Below are positions 8,051 through 16,233 of a DNA stretch of 30,709 bases, piece after piece. How positions within the stretch are numbered: the stretch's first letter is position 1; each line of letters opens with the position of its first letter. This stretch comes from Bacteroidota bacterium (lineage in GTDB: Bacteria; Bacteroidota; Bacteroidia; B-17B0; Aurantibacillaceae). Made by a program: the position numbers and the translations under genes. The DNA lies in NCBI GenBank assembly GCA_023433205.1, contig JAEZDS010000014.1:1-30709 (forward strand), given 5' to 3'. The notes under the pieces were generated by a model that was not told where the DNA came from, did not search any database, and saw nothing but the letters and a program-made list of their open reading frames with translations.

Positions 8051-8896
8051 ATGGGTTGGTTTAAAAGATTAAAAGAAGGCATCACCACTTCCACCAAGGA
8101 AAAGAAGGAGACCCCGGAAGGATTATGGTATAAATGTCCCTCCTGCAAAAAAATCCATACTGTGCAGGATCATACCTCTCACAGGTACGTGTGCTCTGAA
8201 TGCGGATACCACGAAAGGATTGGCAGCGCCGAATATTTTGAGATCATTTTCGACGACAATCAGTTCACCGAAATCAATGAGAACCTGGTGAGCGGTGATC
8301 CGCTGGAATTTTCCGATACTAAAAAATACACCGACAGGTTAACCGATACCATTCGCAAGACAGGTAAAAAAGATGCCCTGCGCAGCGCTTATGGTAAGGT
8401 TCAGGGGCACGAGCTGATGGTTTGTTGTATGGATTTTGCATTTATTGGTGGCAGCATGGGCAGTGTTGTGGGCGAAAAGATTGCCAGGGCGATTGACCAC
8501 TGTCTTGGCACTAATATGCCCCTTCTTATTATCAGCAAAAGCGGAGGCGCCAGGATGATGGAGGCTGCTTTTTCGCTGATGCAGATGGCCAAAACCTCGG
8601 CTAAACTTAGTCAGATGGCAAAAAAGGGAATCCCCTATATTTCATTGCTAACCGACCCAACAACAGGTGGTGTAACAGCAAGTTATGCCATGCTTGGCGA
8701 CCTGAATATTGCAGAACCTGGCTCTCTGATAGGCTTTGCCGGACCAAGGGTTGTAAAGGAAACCATCGGAAAGGATCTGCCCAAGGGGTTTCAAACCGCA
8801 GAATTTGTGCTTGAACATGGATTTCTGGATCAGATCGTGTCGCGATTGGAGCTCAGGGAGCGCCTTGGCCAGCTGCTCAGGATGTTCAAGAACTGA
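8051..8896 (+). CDS. accD: Acetyl-CoA carboxylase carboxyltransferase subunit beta
   Basis: 281 residues, the usual length. The N-terminal zinc ribbon is visible as C29-x2-C32 and C48-x2-C51 (YKCPSCKK and YVCSECGYH). The crotonase-like carboxyltransferase fold follows, with SKSGGARMMEAAFSLMQM and TDPTTGGVTASYAMLGD, whose backbone amides form the oxyanion holes, then IGFAGPRVVKETIG and LPKGFQTAEFVLEHGFLD. With AccA (not in this window) it transfers the carboxyl group from carboxybiotin to acetyl-CoA to make malonyl-CoA, the first step of fatty-acid synthesis. It probably shares a transcript with fbaB; the pairing has no obvious functional logic beyond central carbon metabolism. Confidence 0.97.
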   Translation: MGWFKRLKEGITTSTKEKKETPEGLWYKCPSCKKIHTVQDHTSHRYVCSECGYHERIGSAEYFEIIFDDNQFTEINENLVSGDPLEFSDTKKYTDRLTDTIRKTGKKDALRSAYGKVQGHELMVCCMDFAFIGGSMGSVVGEKIARAIDHCLGTNMPLLIISKSGGARMMEAAFSLMQMAKTSAKLSQMAKKGIPYISLLTDPTTGGVTASYAMLGDLNIAEPGSLIGFAGPRVVKETIGKDLPKGFQTAEFVLEHGFLDQIVSRLELRERLGQLLRMFKN

Positions 8897-8915
8897 TTTC
8901 AGGGTGTTTTCGTCG

Positions 8916-8935
8916 TTGGGTGGCTTTTTACCCAA
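8916..8935 (+). other. Hairpin after accD
   Basis: TTGGGT and ACCCAA form a 6-base stem around an eight-base loop (GGCTTTTT). No T-run follows on the plus strand, so it is at best a weak terminator or a 3' stabilising hairpin between accD and the sigma-factor operon. Confidence 0.4.
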
Positions 8936-8979
8936 CTATTCCTTAACTTTAATCGTATCTAATTATAGAGGGAACACTA

Positions 8980-9531
8980 ATGAATATTCAGCCACAACTG
9001 ATCGCATTGTGCATTAAGCACGACCGCAAGGCTGAGTATGAACTTTACAGACTGTGTTACAGCTACCTGCTGAGTATATGTATGAGGTATTCGCGTGATA
9101 AAGACACTGCTGTTGAAGTGCTTAATATGGGCTTCCTGAAGATTTTGAATAACCTCTCAAATTACAGGAACGAAGTTCCCTACAAAGCATGGATAAGAAA
9201 GATCATGGTGAACACCCTGATTGACGAATACAGGAAAAATAAAAGAGAGCGCGAGAAAGTTACCTATGTGGAAGAATATTATGATAGCAGCGACTTCTCA
9301 GAAGTAAACGAAGCACTGAGTAAAATAGGCTGCAAACAGATCTTTGAGGAAGTGGGAAAACTGCCTGAAGCTACCAGAAAAGTATTTAACCTTTTTGTGA
9401 TCGACGGCTTCTCTCACAAGGAAATAGGGGAGATGCTGCAGATAAGTGAAGGAACTTCCAAATGGCATTTAAACGCAGCCAGGCAGAAACTGAAAGAGTA
9501 TATTGAGAATTCAGTCCTTGCAAAAGCATAA
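8980..9531 (+). CDS. ECF-type RNA polymerase sigma factor
   Basis: 183 residues with the sigma-70 region 2 to region 4 order. Region 2 runs from about 15 to 85 (YELYRLCYSYLLSICMRY through YKAWIRKIMVNTLIDEYRKN). Region 4 runs from about 120 to 175, with LPEATRKVFNLFVIDGFSHKE, IGEMLQISEGTSKWHLNAAR as the helix-turn-helix, and RQKLKEYIE. The size and the lack of regions 1 and 3 place it in the ECF group, which redirects RNA polymerase in response to envelope or stress signals. The next gene starts 28 bases after the stop and encodes a membrane protein, the usual place for an anti-sigma partner. A purine-rich AGAGGG lies 8 bases before the ATG. Confidence 0.93.
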   Translation: MNIQPQLIALCIKHDRKAEYELYRLCYSYLLSICMRYSRDKDTAVEVLNMGFLKILNNLSNYRNEVPYKAWIRKIMVNTLIDEYRKNKREREKVTYVEEYYDSSDFSEVNEALSKIGCKQIFEEVGKLPEATRKVFNLFVIDGFSHKEIGEMLQISEGTSKWHLNAARQKLKEYIENSVLAKA

Positions 9532-9559
9532 AATAGCGAGTAAAGCAGACAAAATAAAA

Positions 9560-10960
9560 ATGAGCTACGAAGAGGAATTTGACAGAAAGATGCGCGAAAA
9601 GGCTGAAGAGCTTGAGTACCCTTTTAACGAAGCGCATTGGGAAAAGGCCAGCCAGCTGATAAAGGAAAGCAGGAGAGGAACCGGCTCTCTGAAAAGGCTT
9701 TTTATTGGCAGCGCCATTGTAGTTGCTGCCGCTTCGGCAGGCCTGCTTGTTTTTAATCACACAAACGCAGAAGATTCCACCGTACTTGTAAACCATAACC
9801 CTTCAGCCAGTATTAGTTCCGTGGAACCTTTCAAAACTGAAAGTACATTACAGGCAGATGAAATAACTGCTGGGGGCGCTGTAAGCAAGGCGTCTAATCA
9901 AATGGCGAGCGGATACCTTTCGGAGCCGGCTCCGGAAAAAGTCGCTGCACGAACTGAAGGTATTGCAAAAAGGCAGGCTAATTCAGGCCCTGGTGGTCCT
10001 GTGTCCCGGCTTGATGCGAAGGCCAGAGTTGCTAAAGCCGTGACCCTGAGCGCAGCTCAAAAGGGGATGGCCGAAACCACTGTTGTGAGGAAGGCGGGAC
10101 AAGTGAAAAAAAATGCGAGTGACAACAGTACTGAAGAGGCAGTTCCGTCTGCGCCAATTTGGTCTGATGAGCAGAACAAAGCTGTTTTGCCTCTCACTGC
10201 AGAAGCTAACGATCAGAACACCTGCGTGCGGCTTACTGCCAAAAGTCTTTATCTGAACGCCGTATTAAGTGACCCTGAAATTATTCAGGCACCTCTTAAT
10301 GAAATAAGACGTGACGATGATTATCACAACGAAGAGCCGTTACGCATATTTTTTATGGAACTGGACGGCGGAGGCGCTTTCCAGAATGGCTGGCAGGTGC
10401 ATGGAACAGATGACGGAAGAGGTTTAGGCTGGTACGGAGGAATTAACCTGGGTTTTTATCTGGGTAAAAAGCTCACTATCACATCAGGCATACAGGCTTT
10501 TGATCAGGCAAATATCAGCTCTCCTTTTTATACGGCCACATCAAAGGAATTTGATTTTGGATCATCAGGCAGTAACACGGTCATTACCACCGAAAATCTG
10601 AGATACCTTGCCCTGCCCCTTCGCTTTGGTTACCATTTCGGGAATGGCAACAGTCTGAGTATTGGCGCACTGGGAGCACGCCTTTTGAATGCCAGCAATA
10701 CTGTGCAGACCAATGTGGTGCAGGATAACAGTATTACCGCGCAAAACTCAGAAACCAATAACCTTGTGTATGAAGGAATGACGCAGAACCTGTTTTTTCT
10801 TACTGCCGGATACAACATTAAGCTTGGAAACAGACTTGGCGTTGGCGCTGAGCTGGTATATGGGCTCAACAGTGTTTTTGGTGCCGGCACATATAACGGC
10901 GTACCGGCAAGATCAACCTCGCTTCGGCTGGGACTTACCTACACTATCTTTCAGCGTTAA
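9560..10960 (+). CDS. One-TM protein with anti-sigma-like N-terminus and C-terminal beta-barrel-like domain
   Basis: 466 residues from the ATG at 9560; an upstream in-frame start would overlap the sigma gene. The N-terminus (about 1-50) is charged and contains FNEAHWEKASQLIKESRR, a pattern common in Bacteroidota membrane proteins next to ECF sigma genes. One TM helix follows (LFIGSAIVVAAASAGLLVF, about 52-70). Residues 75-235 are low-complexity, rich in Ala, Lys, Ser and Thr, as in a periplasmic spacer. The C-terminal part (about 275-466) has alternating amphipathic strands: GWYGGINLGFYLGKKLTITS, YLALPLRFGYHFG, LFFLTAGYNIKLG and SLRLGLTYTIF. This resembles the Bacteroidota outer-membrane beta-barrel fold. 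It probably regulates the sigma factor, but no recognised anti-sigma domain name can be assigned. The next gene overlaps its stop by one base. Confidence 0.75.
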   Translation: MSYEEEFDRKMREKAEELEYPFNEAHWEKASQLIKESRRGTGSLKRLFIGSAIVVAAASAGLLVFNHTNAEDSTVLVNHNPSASISSVEPFKTESTLQADEITAGGAVSKASNQMASGYLSEPAPEKVAARTEGIAKRQANSGPGGPVSRLDAKARVAKAVTLSAAQKGMAETTVVRKAGQVKKNASDNSTEEAVPSAPIWSDEQNKAVLPLTAEANDQNTCVRLTAKSLYLNAVLSDPEIIQAPLNEIRRDDDYHNEEPLRIFFMELDGGGAFQNGWQVHGTDDGRGLGWYGGINLGFYLGKKLTITSGIQAFDQANISSPFYTATSKEFDFGSSGSNTVITTENLRYLALPLRFGYHFGNGNSLSIGALGARLLNASNTVQTNVVQDNSITAQNSETNNLVYEGMTQNLFFLTAGYNIKLGNRLGVGAELVYGLNSVFGAGTYNGVPARSTSLRLGLTYTIFQR

Positions 10961-12087
10961 TGAAAAGGACCGTCTCCATAATTATTTTTTTTGTGGTTCT
11001 GCTGCTGCAGGGATGCAAAAAGGAGCCTCTGCCTCAGCCTGCTGCCGGTGAGCCTGTTTTTTATGTTGACTGCATCGCAGGAAGCAGCCCTGTGCGCATT
11101 GAAGCCGGTAATGACCAGTACAGGATGAGTCCCGGCTATTATCGCGACTCAAATGAAGTGTATGTTTTACAGGCCGACCTTTCAAAAAACGGCTGTGTGA
11201 GCTGTAATGCATTTACCATTAAGGTGAACGATCACATGGCCTCTCAGGCTAATGCACCTGTGCATATTGACAGTACGCTGAAGCCCGGCAATTATCTTTA
11301 CAACGACAGGAGTCTTCAGCCCACACAGTACGTGGTCAAGTTTCGTCCGGAAATCATGTACGATCCAACTGGTGTTTATACCTGGACGATCATTGAAAAT
11401 GGTGAGGAGCCGGTTTACGTAAGTGGTTATAACGCAGGACTTACCTTTAACGCCCTCCAGTCCTACAGCGTTTCCATGAGGTATGAGGATGCCTCAGGCT
11501 GTTCGGCACAACACTATGCGCAATTTAACCTGGGTTTTGGATCTCAGCCCCTGGTGACAGCCACAAGAACAGCCTATCCCGATCTTTTGTACAGTTTCAG
11601 CGCTTCTATTGTAGGCGCTGAGCCCTTAAGTTACTATTGGGAATTCGGTGATGGTCAGTTTTCAGCTGAAAAAACACCTGCTCATACGTTCCAGCCTTTA
11701 GGAGGAGGGTTTTATACCACAACTCTCACTGTTACCGATGCGGCTAATAAAAGCAGTTATGCATATTACCAGGTGCCTGCCAGCGTTGATCCTGTGTGTT
11801 CAGCCAATTTTATAACAGAGGTAACGGCAATTCCCAATGTAAAAGCATTTTCAAAGATCACCATTGAATTTACCGACAACAACGGAAAACTGTACTCAAC
11901 TCGTGATTTTGTGCAACCTCAGGAGAGTAAGTTTGAGATCGTAAGTGTTGAGAGTTATAAACCCAATAAAGATGGCCATCCCACCAAAAGGTTCAAGGCA
12001 TTCTTTAACTGTTTGTTGAGGTCAGGCTCCGAAGAGCTCATCATTACTAATGGTGAAGCAGTGGTGGCAGTTGCCTATCCTGAATGA
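10960..12087 (+). CDS. PKD-domain lipoprotein
   Basis: 375 residues. The start MKRTVSIIIFFVVLLLQGC carries a type II signal peptide with lipidated Cys19, and acidic or charged residues do not follow directly, so either membrane is possible. A PKD domain lies near 210-275, with YYWEFGDGQFS and HTFQPLGGGFYTTTLTVTD. An earlier segment (about 125-195) is also likely Ig-like (YTWTIIENGEEPVYV). A CxxC (GCVSC) occurs near residue 72. The ATG overlaps the previous stop by one base (TAATG), so it is translationally coupled to the TM-barrel gene and part of the sigma operon. PKD domains usually bind proteins or polysaccharides outside the cell; a surface or periplasmic sensing role here is inference. 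Confidence 0.8.
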   Translation: MKRTVSIIIFFVVLLLQGCKKEPLPQPAAGEPVFYVDCIAGSSPVRIEAGNDQYRMSPGYYRDSNEVYVLQADLSKNGCVSCNAFTIKVNDHMASQANAPVHIDSTLKPGNYLYNDRSLQPTQYVVKFRPEIMYDPTGVYTWTIIENGEEPVYVSGYNAGLTFNALQSYSVSMRYEDASGCSAQHYAQFNLGFGSQPLVTATRTAYPDLLYSFSASIVGAEPLSYYWEFGDGQFSAEKTPAHTFQPLGGGFYTTTLTVTDAANKSSYAYYQVPASVDPVCSANFITEVTAIPNVKAFSKITIEFTDNNGKLYSTRDFVQPQESKFEIVSVESYKPNKDGHPTKRFKAFFNCLLRSGSEELIITNGEAVVAVAYPE

Positions 12088-12551
12088 TTATGACACAGGC
12101 TGCTGACTTGTCCGTTTTAGTGCGATAAACTGCGTCAACAGCCATCTTTGAATAGTTGGCAGCAGGATACTGTTTATTCCCTTTGGGTCAAAAGTAATGG
12201 GTACTAGAAAAAAATCTCAAATGGTGTTTTTTGGGGGCAAAAACAGCGATCCGGAAAAAGGCAGGCAAAAATGGCACAGGTGCCGACCGGAAAACGAATT
12301 AGTTCGGCAAAATGAGAAATATTGATCGTGCAGACAATTGTAACTCAATTTCCTGGTGTGTCACGATTTACCGCCCGCACAAGCTCACAGGCGTATTATT
12401 TTGCAGGAAAATTTGAGCTTACCTGTTTTTTTACCCAACCACCGGAGTTGTGAACCCGTATTTATCAATAACAGCGGTTATAAGGCCGTTTGTTAAGGTT
12501 TATAGTGTTTGACCTCTGATCGATCCCCGCATATTGCGGGGATCTTTCATT
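12088..12551. other. 464-base non-coding stretch with possible structured RNA
   Basis: No convincing gene on either strand. Visible structure: AAGCTCA at 12381-12387 and TGAGCTT at 12414-12420 form a 7-base inverted repeat, followed five bases later by a run of seven T (12426-12432), which could be a terminator of the sigma operon. TAACAGCGG near 12470 and CCGTTTGTTA near 12487 can pair imperfectly. A strong terminator ends the stretch. It may hold a long 3' UTR or a small RNA; no known RNA family was recognised. Confidence 0.4.
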
Positions 12552-12552
12552 T
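12522..12552 (+). terminator. Strong terminator between convergent transcripts
   Basis: A perfect 10-base stem, GATCCCCGCA/TGCGGGGATC, with a TAT loop, followed by TTTCATTTT. The T-rich tail is on the plus strand, so it ends plus-strand transcription. It touches the stop codon of the convergent thioredoxin-like gene. Confidence 0.8.
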
Positions 12553-13022
12553 TATGGATTGTTAAGCTTCTCAATCATGTCCCGGAGATCGCTCAGCGTC
12601 AGTTTTTTCTCAGCAAAAAGAACCTTATCTCCTTTTTTTACCAGTGTTGCAGGTATGGCTCCACTCCAGTTTCGATTTATCTTATCAATAAAATCGTTGC
12701 CGTTGTTTTCATCCAGCAGCACACATTCAGCCTTCACTTTTTTTGATCTTAGGAACGGCTCCACCCGGTTTTCCAGATCTTCCCTGAAATCAAGAGAAAC
12801 AAGCAATACTTTTATTCTGGTGTTAGCTGCTTTAATGTGCAGCGAATCAAGCGCGGGCATTTCCTGTACACAGGGTTTGCACCAGGTTGCCCAGAAATTT
12901 ACAATATAGGTGGTGTCAGCGGGCTTAATTCGTGCAAGCAGATCACCGGTCTTATACACCGCGGTTTGGGCGCATAAACCTGTGGCAAACATCAGAAACA
13001 GGCTAATCTGCAGCTTTTTCAA
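12552..13022 (-). CDS. Exported thioredoxin-like (TlpA-type) thiol-disulfide protein
   Basis: 156 residues. A signal peptide (MKKLQISLFLMFATGLCAQ) targets it to the periplasm. The thioredoxin fold shows IVNFWATWCKPCVQEMPAL, with the CxxC active site (Cys-Lys-Pro-Cys) near residue 48, and a cis-proline segment GAIPATLV. The family reduces or exchanges disulfides in exported proteins, often in cytochrome c or oxidase maturation. The start is TTG at 13022, inside the end of the upstream SCO gene (20-base overlap); the next Met would leave too short a signal peptide. The coupling suggests it serves the SCO protein, for example by keeping its copper-binding cysteines reduced; that is inference. 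Confidence 0.87.
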   Translation of the reverse strand: MKKLQISLFLMFATGLCAQTAVYKTGDLLARIKPADTTYIVNFWATWCKPCVQEMPALDSLHIKAANTRIKVLLVSLDFREDLENRVEPFLRSKKVKAECVLLDENNGNDFIDKINRNWSGAIPATLVKKGDKVLFAEKKLTLSDLRDMIEKLNNP

Positions 13023-13662
13023 GATAACGGTGTTCTTTAAGCAATATTTTTATGTCCTGGCTCAGACGTACTATCTCCACACTATCTGTGCCGTCATAAT
13101 ACCCTCTTATTCTTTTATCCGCATCAACAAGCGCGAATTTTTGAGTGTGAACAAAGTCTTCATCGGGATGCGCCGCGGGACTACTGTCCAGGAGGTAAGC
13201 TTCGCGCGCCATCCTGTAGAGTTCGGTTTTGGGACCCGTTACAAATTGCCAGCGATCATCACTCACACCTTTTTCTGTTGCATACTGTTTAAGCACTTCA
13301 ACCTTGTCAGTCTCCGGATCAACGGTGTGCGAAAGCAACAACAGCTCAGGTTCAGCGCTGAATTCAGCGTAAATTGCCTGCAGGTGCTCATTCATAACAG
13401 GACAGATGCTCTGGCAGGTGGTAAAAAAGAATTCGGTGACATAAATGTGACCGTCAAAAAACTGGTTGGTGATGGAGTCGCCATCCTGATTAACGAACCC
13501 AAAAGGCCCTACGCGGTGAACGTAGCCGCTGTCGGAATTTTTCGGACCAAAATAGGGGAGGGTTCTGGCCGGTTTATGATCGCTGCCGGCGGCAAAATAC
13601 CAGATCACAAAACTTAAAGGTATTAACAGCAGAAGCCAGAGGTAAACAGAATTTTTTTTCAC
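13003..13662 (-). CDS. SCO1/SenC family copper-chaperone-like protein
   Basis: 219 residues starting at GTG (13662). An N-terminal hydrophobic segment (VYLWLLLLIPLSFVIWYFA) anchors it in the membrane with the body in the periplasm. The SCO thioredoxin-like fold shows the CxxxC copper site in FFFTTCQSICPVMNEHL, then LLLLSHTVDPETDKVEVL, and a candidate ligand His in DEDFVHTQKFALVD. Family role: delivery of copper to the CuA site of cytochrome c oxidase, or thiol redox. It lies 29 bases after lysA and overlaps the thioredoxin-like gene by 20 bases. A TACCTTTG box ends 4 bases before its GTG, so it may be transcribed separately from lysA. Confidence 0.9.
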   Translation of the reverse strand: MKKNSVYLWLLLLIPLSFVIWYFAAGSDHKPARTLPYFGPKNSDSGYVHRVGPFGFVNQDGDSITNQFFDGHIYVTEFFFTTCQSICPVMNEHLQAIYAEFSAEPELLLLSHTVDPETDKVEVLKQYATEKGVSDDRWQFVTGPKTELYRMAREAYLLDSSPAAHPDEDFVHTQKFALVDADKRIRGYYDGTDSVEIVRLSQDIKILLKEHRYLEKAAD

Positions 13663-13666
13663 CCGG

Positions 13667-13674
13667 CAAAGGTA
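13667..13674 (-). promoter_or_regulatory. -7 box (TACCTTTG) for the SCO-thioredoxin pair
   Basis: On the minus strand an exact TAnnTTTG match sits in the 29-base gap after lysA, four bases before the GTG start. No clear -33 element was seen. If active, the mRNA would be leaderless or nearly so. Confidence 0.4.
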
Positions 13675-13691
13675 GCATCTTTTTCCGCCTC

Positions 13692-14837
13692 TTAGCCCAG
13701 CACAGCGGGCAGCTGTTCGCGAAGATTGTAGCGGTTGCTCATCACCTCGCCGTAGGCTCCGGCGCTGCGAATTGCGATAATGTCACCCCGTGTTGTTTCT
13801 GGCAGCTCTACGTCTTTTCCAAAACAGTCGCTGCTTTCGCAGATAGGTCCTACCACATCGTAGCGCACTGTGCTGCGGGAAACGCTGCTGATGTTTTCGA
13901 TCTTGTGATAGGCCTGGTATAGCGCAGGTCTTATCAGTTCAGTCATTCCCGCGTCGAGGATGGCAAAATTGGTGTTGATGCCTTTTTTAACATACAGTAC
14001 CCTGCTGATGAGGCTTCCGCACTGTCCAACAATGGCACGACCCAGTTCAAAGTGCACCTGTTGATGCGGCTGTAAAGACAGGAATTCTGAAAAGATGGAA
14101 AAATAATTTTTGAAATCCACTATCCTGTGTCCGTCAGGATCCTGGTAGTTGATGCCCAGCCCCCCTCCAACATTGATGTGTTGCGGTACTTCACCTTTCT
14201 GAATAAACCACCTGTTTATTTCGTTCACTTTCAGGCAAAGATTTTTGAAAGCTGTAAGGTCGGTGATCTGCGATCCTATGTGAAAATGTAAACCCCTGAA
14301 GCTTATGTTTGCAAGACCGCGAAGGCTTGTTATGACCCTTTCAAATTCGTAAGGATTTATCCCGAATTTATTTTCTTCCAGGCCGGTGGTAATATATTTA
14401 TGTGTGTAGGCATCTACATTTGGGTTGATGCGCAACGCCACGGCTGCTTTTTTTCCGGAGCGCCCTGCCAGCTCGTTCAGCACTTCCAGTTCGGGAATGC
14501 TCTCAGCATTAAAGCAGAAAATGCCGGCGTTCAAAGCCAGCAATATTTCCTTGTCGCTTTTTCCTACCCCTGCAAAAACAATTTTAGAAGGATCGAATCC
14601 TGTATCCAGCGCTCTCTGCACTTCATTTCCGCTTACGCAGTCAGCGCCCAGACCTGCCTCAAGAACCATCTTCAGTATTTGTGGATGGGCGTTTGCTTTC
14701 AGCGCATAATGTACATGGTATGATTCGGGTTTATTTTGATTAAGCGCTTCAAGCGTTTCGCCAAGTAAAGCCATATCATAAAAGTAAAAAGGCGTTTCCC
14801 GTTCGCTGAAGGATTTTGTTTGTGCCGTTGTAAACAT
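13692..14837 (-). CDS. lysA: Diaminopimelate decarboxylase
   Basis: 381 residues, a fold-III PLP enzyme that decarboxylates meso-diaminopimelate to L-lysine, the last step of lysine synthesis. The PLP lysine is Lys47 in HVHYALKANAHPQIL. Other marks are GLGADCVSGNEVQRAL, LHFHIGSQITD, INVGGGLGINY (phosphate-binding glycines), FELGRAIVGQCG, and GPICESSDCFGKD with the active-site cysteine from the partner subunit. It starts 3 bases after the lysC stop, so the first and last steps of the lysine branch share a transcript. The length is slightly short of the usual 400-420 but no motif is missing. Confidence 0.96.
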   Translation of the reverse strand: MFTTAQTKSFSERETPFYFYDMALLGETLEALNQNKPESYHVHYALKANAHPQILKMVLEAGLGADCVSGNEVQRALDTGFDPSKIVFAGVGKSDKEILLALNAGIFCFNAESIPELEVLNELAGRSGKKAAVALRINPNVDAYTHKYITTGLEENKFGINPYEFERVITSLRGLANISFRGLHFHIGSQITDLTAFKNLCLKVNEINRWFIQKGEVPQHINVGGGLGINYQDPDGHRIVDFKNYFSIFSEFLSLQPHQQVHFELGRAIVGQCGSLISRVLYVKKGINTNFAILDAGMTELIRPALYQAYHKIENISSVSRSTVRYDVVGPICESSDCFGKDVELPETTRGDIIAIRSAGAYGEVMSNRYNLREQLPAVLG

Positions 14838-14840
14838 AGA

Positions 14841-16163
14841 TCAGGATTTTTGAAACAGTCCGCGGTTAAGAGCTTTCAAAGCTTCGGTCTTCATGCCGCC
14901 CTGTACCAGCACCGAGATGTTGTGGTGACTTCCGCCATATGAAACCATTCGCAATGGAATATCTTTCAGTGCCTCAAAAACTCTTTGGGCGTATCCTGCC
15001 TTCTCTTTTGGCAATGCGCCAACAATGGAAATGATAGTCTGGTTCTGATCAATCTCAACCTGTGCAATTTGTTTTAATTCACCTATTATGGCCGGCAGCT
15101 GTTTGTCGTTATCAATGGTGAGAGATACAGCCACCTCGCTGGTGCAGATCATGTCGATTGGTGTTTTGTATCTTTCAAAAATTTCAAATACTGCACGCAG
15201 GAATCCATAGGCAAGCAGCATGCGATCGCTTTTAATATTGATGGCGGTAATGCCATCTTTCGCTGCAATGGCTTTTATGCCTTCGCCGGTTTGTGTGTTG
15301 GCTATCCTGGTGCCAGCTGCCGAGGGCTGCATGGTGTTTTTAAGCAGCACCGGGATGTTTCTTTTTTTTGCGGGAAGTATACATGTAGGATGCAGGATCT
15401 TGGCGCCGAAGTAGGCGAGTTCTGCGGCCTCATCAAAACTCAGCTGCTGTATTGGTTTTGTATTTTCAACTACCCTCGGGTCGTTGTTGTGCATGCCATC
15501 AATGTCGGTCCATATCTGAATTTCAGGACTTCCAAGTACAGCCCCAATAATGGAGGCAGAATAATCGCTGCCCCCTCTTTTGAGATTATCAATCTCTCCA
15601 AAAATATTTCTGCAGATGTAACCCTGGGTGATAAAGATCTGCGTTCCGGTGTGTGGCTGCAATTCCTGCTTCAGGTATTTTTCGATGTGGGCGAAATCAG
15701 GTTCTTCGTTCGCATCCAGCTTCATGAAGTTAAGTGCAGGAAGCAGCACTGATTTAATACCTAGTTCTTCCAGGTAGAAATGAAAAAGCGCTGTACTCAG
15801 CAACTCTCCCTGCGCCAGGATAGCTTTTTCTTCGTTGCTGGTAAACATATCCAGCGTGAAGCCCTGCAGGTATTTAAAGTGGTTGTCAATAAGCTCCAAG
15901 CCTTTTGTTTTGGTGGCAGACGTGGAAAACAACTCCTCAACAACAGCCAGGTATTTTTTGTGCAGATTGTTTATGTTGCTGGCAGCTTTCTCCTTTTCGC
16001 CCGCATAAAGATCATTACTGATCTCCACCAGCGCATTTGTTGTGCCGCTCATTGCACTTAAAACAATCAGCTTTGTTTCGTTTCCCTGTACGATCTTAAC
16101 AAGATCTTTTATGCGCTGAGCACTGCCAACGCTGGTACCACCAAATTTAAGGACGGGAAACAT
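14841..16163 (-). CDS. lysC: Aspartate kinase (monofunctional)
   Basis: 440 residues. The amino-acid kinase domain begins MFPVLKFGGTSVGSAQRIKD, whose KFGGTSxG binds ATP and aspartate. It continues with GYICRNIFGEIDNLKRGGSD and IWTDIDGMHNNDPRVV, typical of aspartokinases. The C-terminal part (about 310-440) has tandem ACT segments (ALPKEKAGYAQRVFEAL and MVSYGGSHHNISVLV) that normally bind lysine or threonine for feedback control. It phosphorylates aspartate, opening the lysine, threonine, methionine and diaminopimelate pathways. There is no homoserine dehydrogenase fusion. It lies 70 bases after ispE and 3 bases before lysA. An AATCTTTG box ends 4 bases before the ATG. Confidence 0.96.
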   Translation of the reverse strand: MFPVLKFGGTSVGSAQRIKDLVKIVQGNETKLIVLSAMSGTTNALVEISNDLYAGEKEKAASNINNLHKKYLAVVEELFSTSATKTKGLELIDNHFKYLQGFTLDMFTSNEEKAILAQGELLSTALFHFYLEELGIKSVLLPALNFMKLDANEEPDFAHIEKYLKQELQPHTGTQIFITQGYICRNIFGEIDNLKRGGSDYSASIIGAVLGSPEIQIWTDIDGMHNNDPRVVENTKPIQQLSFDEAAELAYFGAKILHPTCILPAKKRNIPVLLKNTMQPSAAGTRIANTQTGEGIKAIAAKDGITAINIKSDRMLLAYGFLRAVFEIFERYKTPIDMICTSEVAVSLTIDNDKQLPAIIGELKQIAQVEIDQNQTIISIVGALPKEKAGYAQRVFEALKDIPLRMVSYGGSHHNISVLVQGGMKTEALKALNRGLFQKS

Positions 16164-16233
16164 ATCGCAAAGATTTTAGAATAATATTGCCGCGGTTTAT
16201 TGCGGGCGACAAAGAACGAGAGATTTTTACTGT

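Noticed and set aside
12534..12746. Plus-strand open frame of 70 codons antisense to the thioredoxin-like gene
   Set aside because: Overlaps a clear thioredoxin-family gene and starts inside a terminator stem; no domain.
14841..16163. Bifunctional aspartokinase-homoserine dehydrogenase or a LysC-LysA fusion
   Set aside because: The frame stops at 440 residues after the ACT segments, and lysA is a separate frame with its own ATG 3 bases later.
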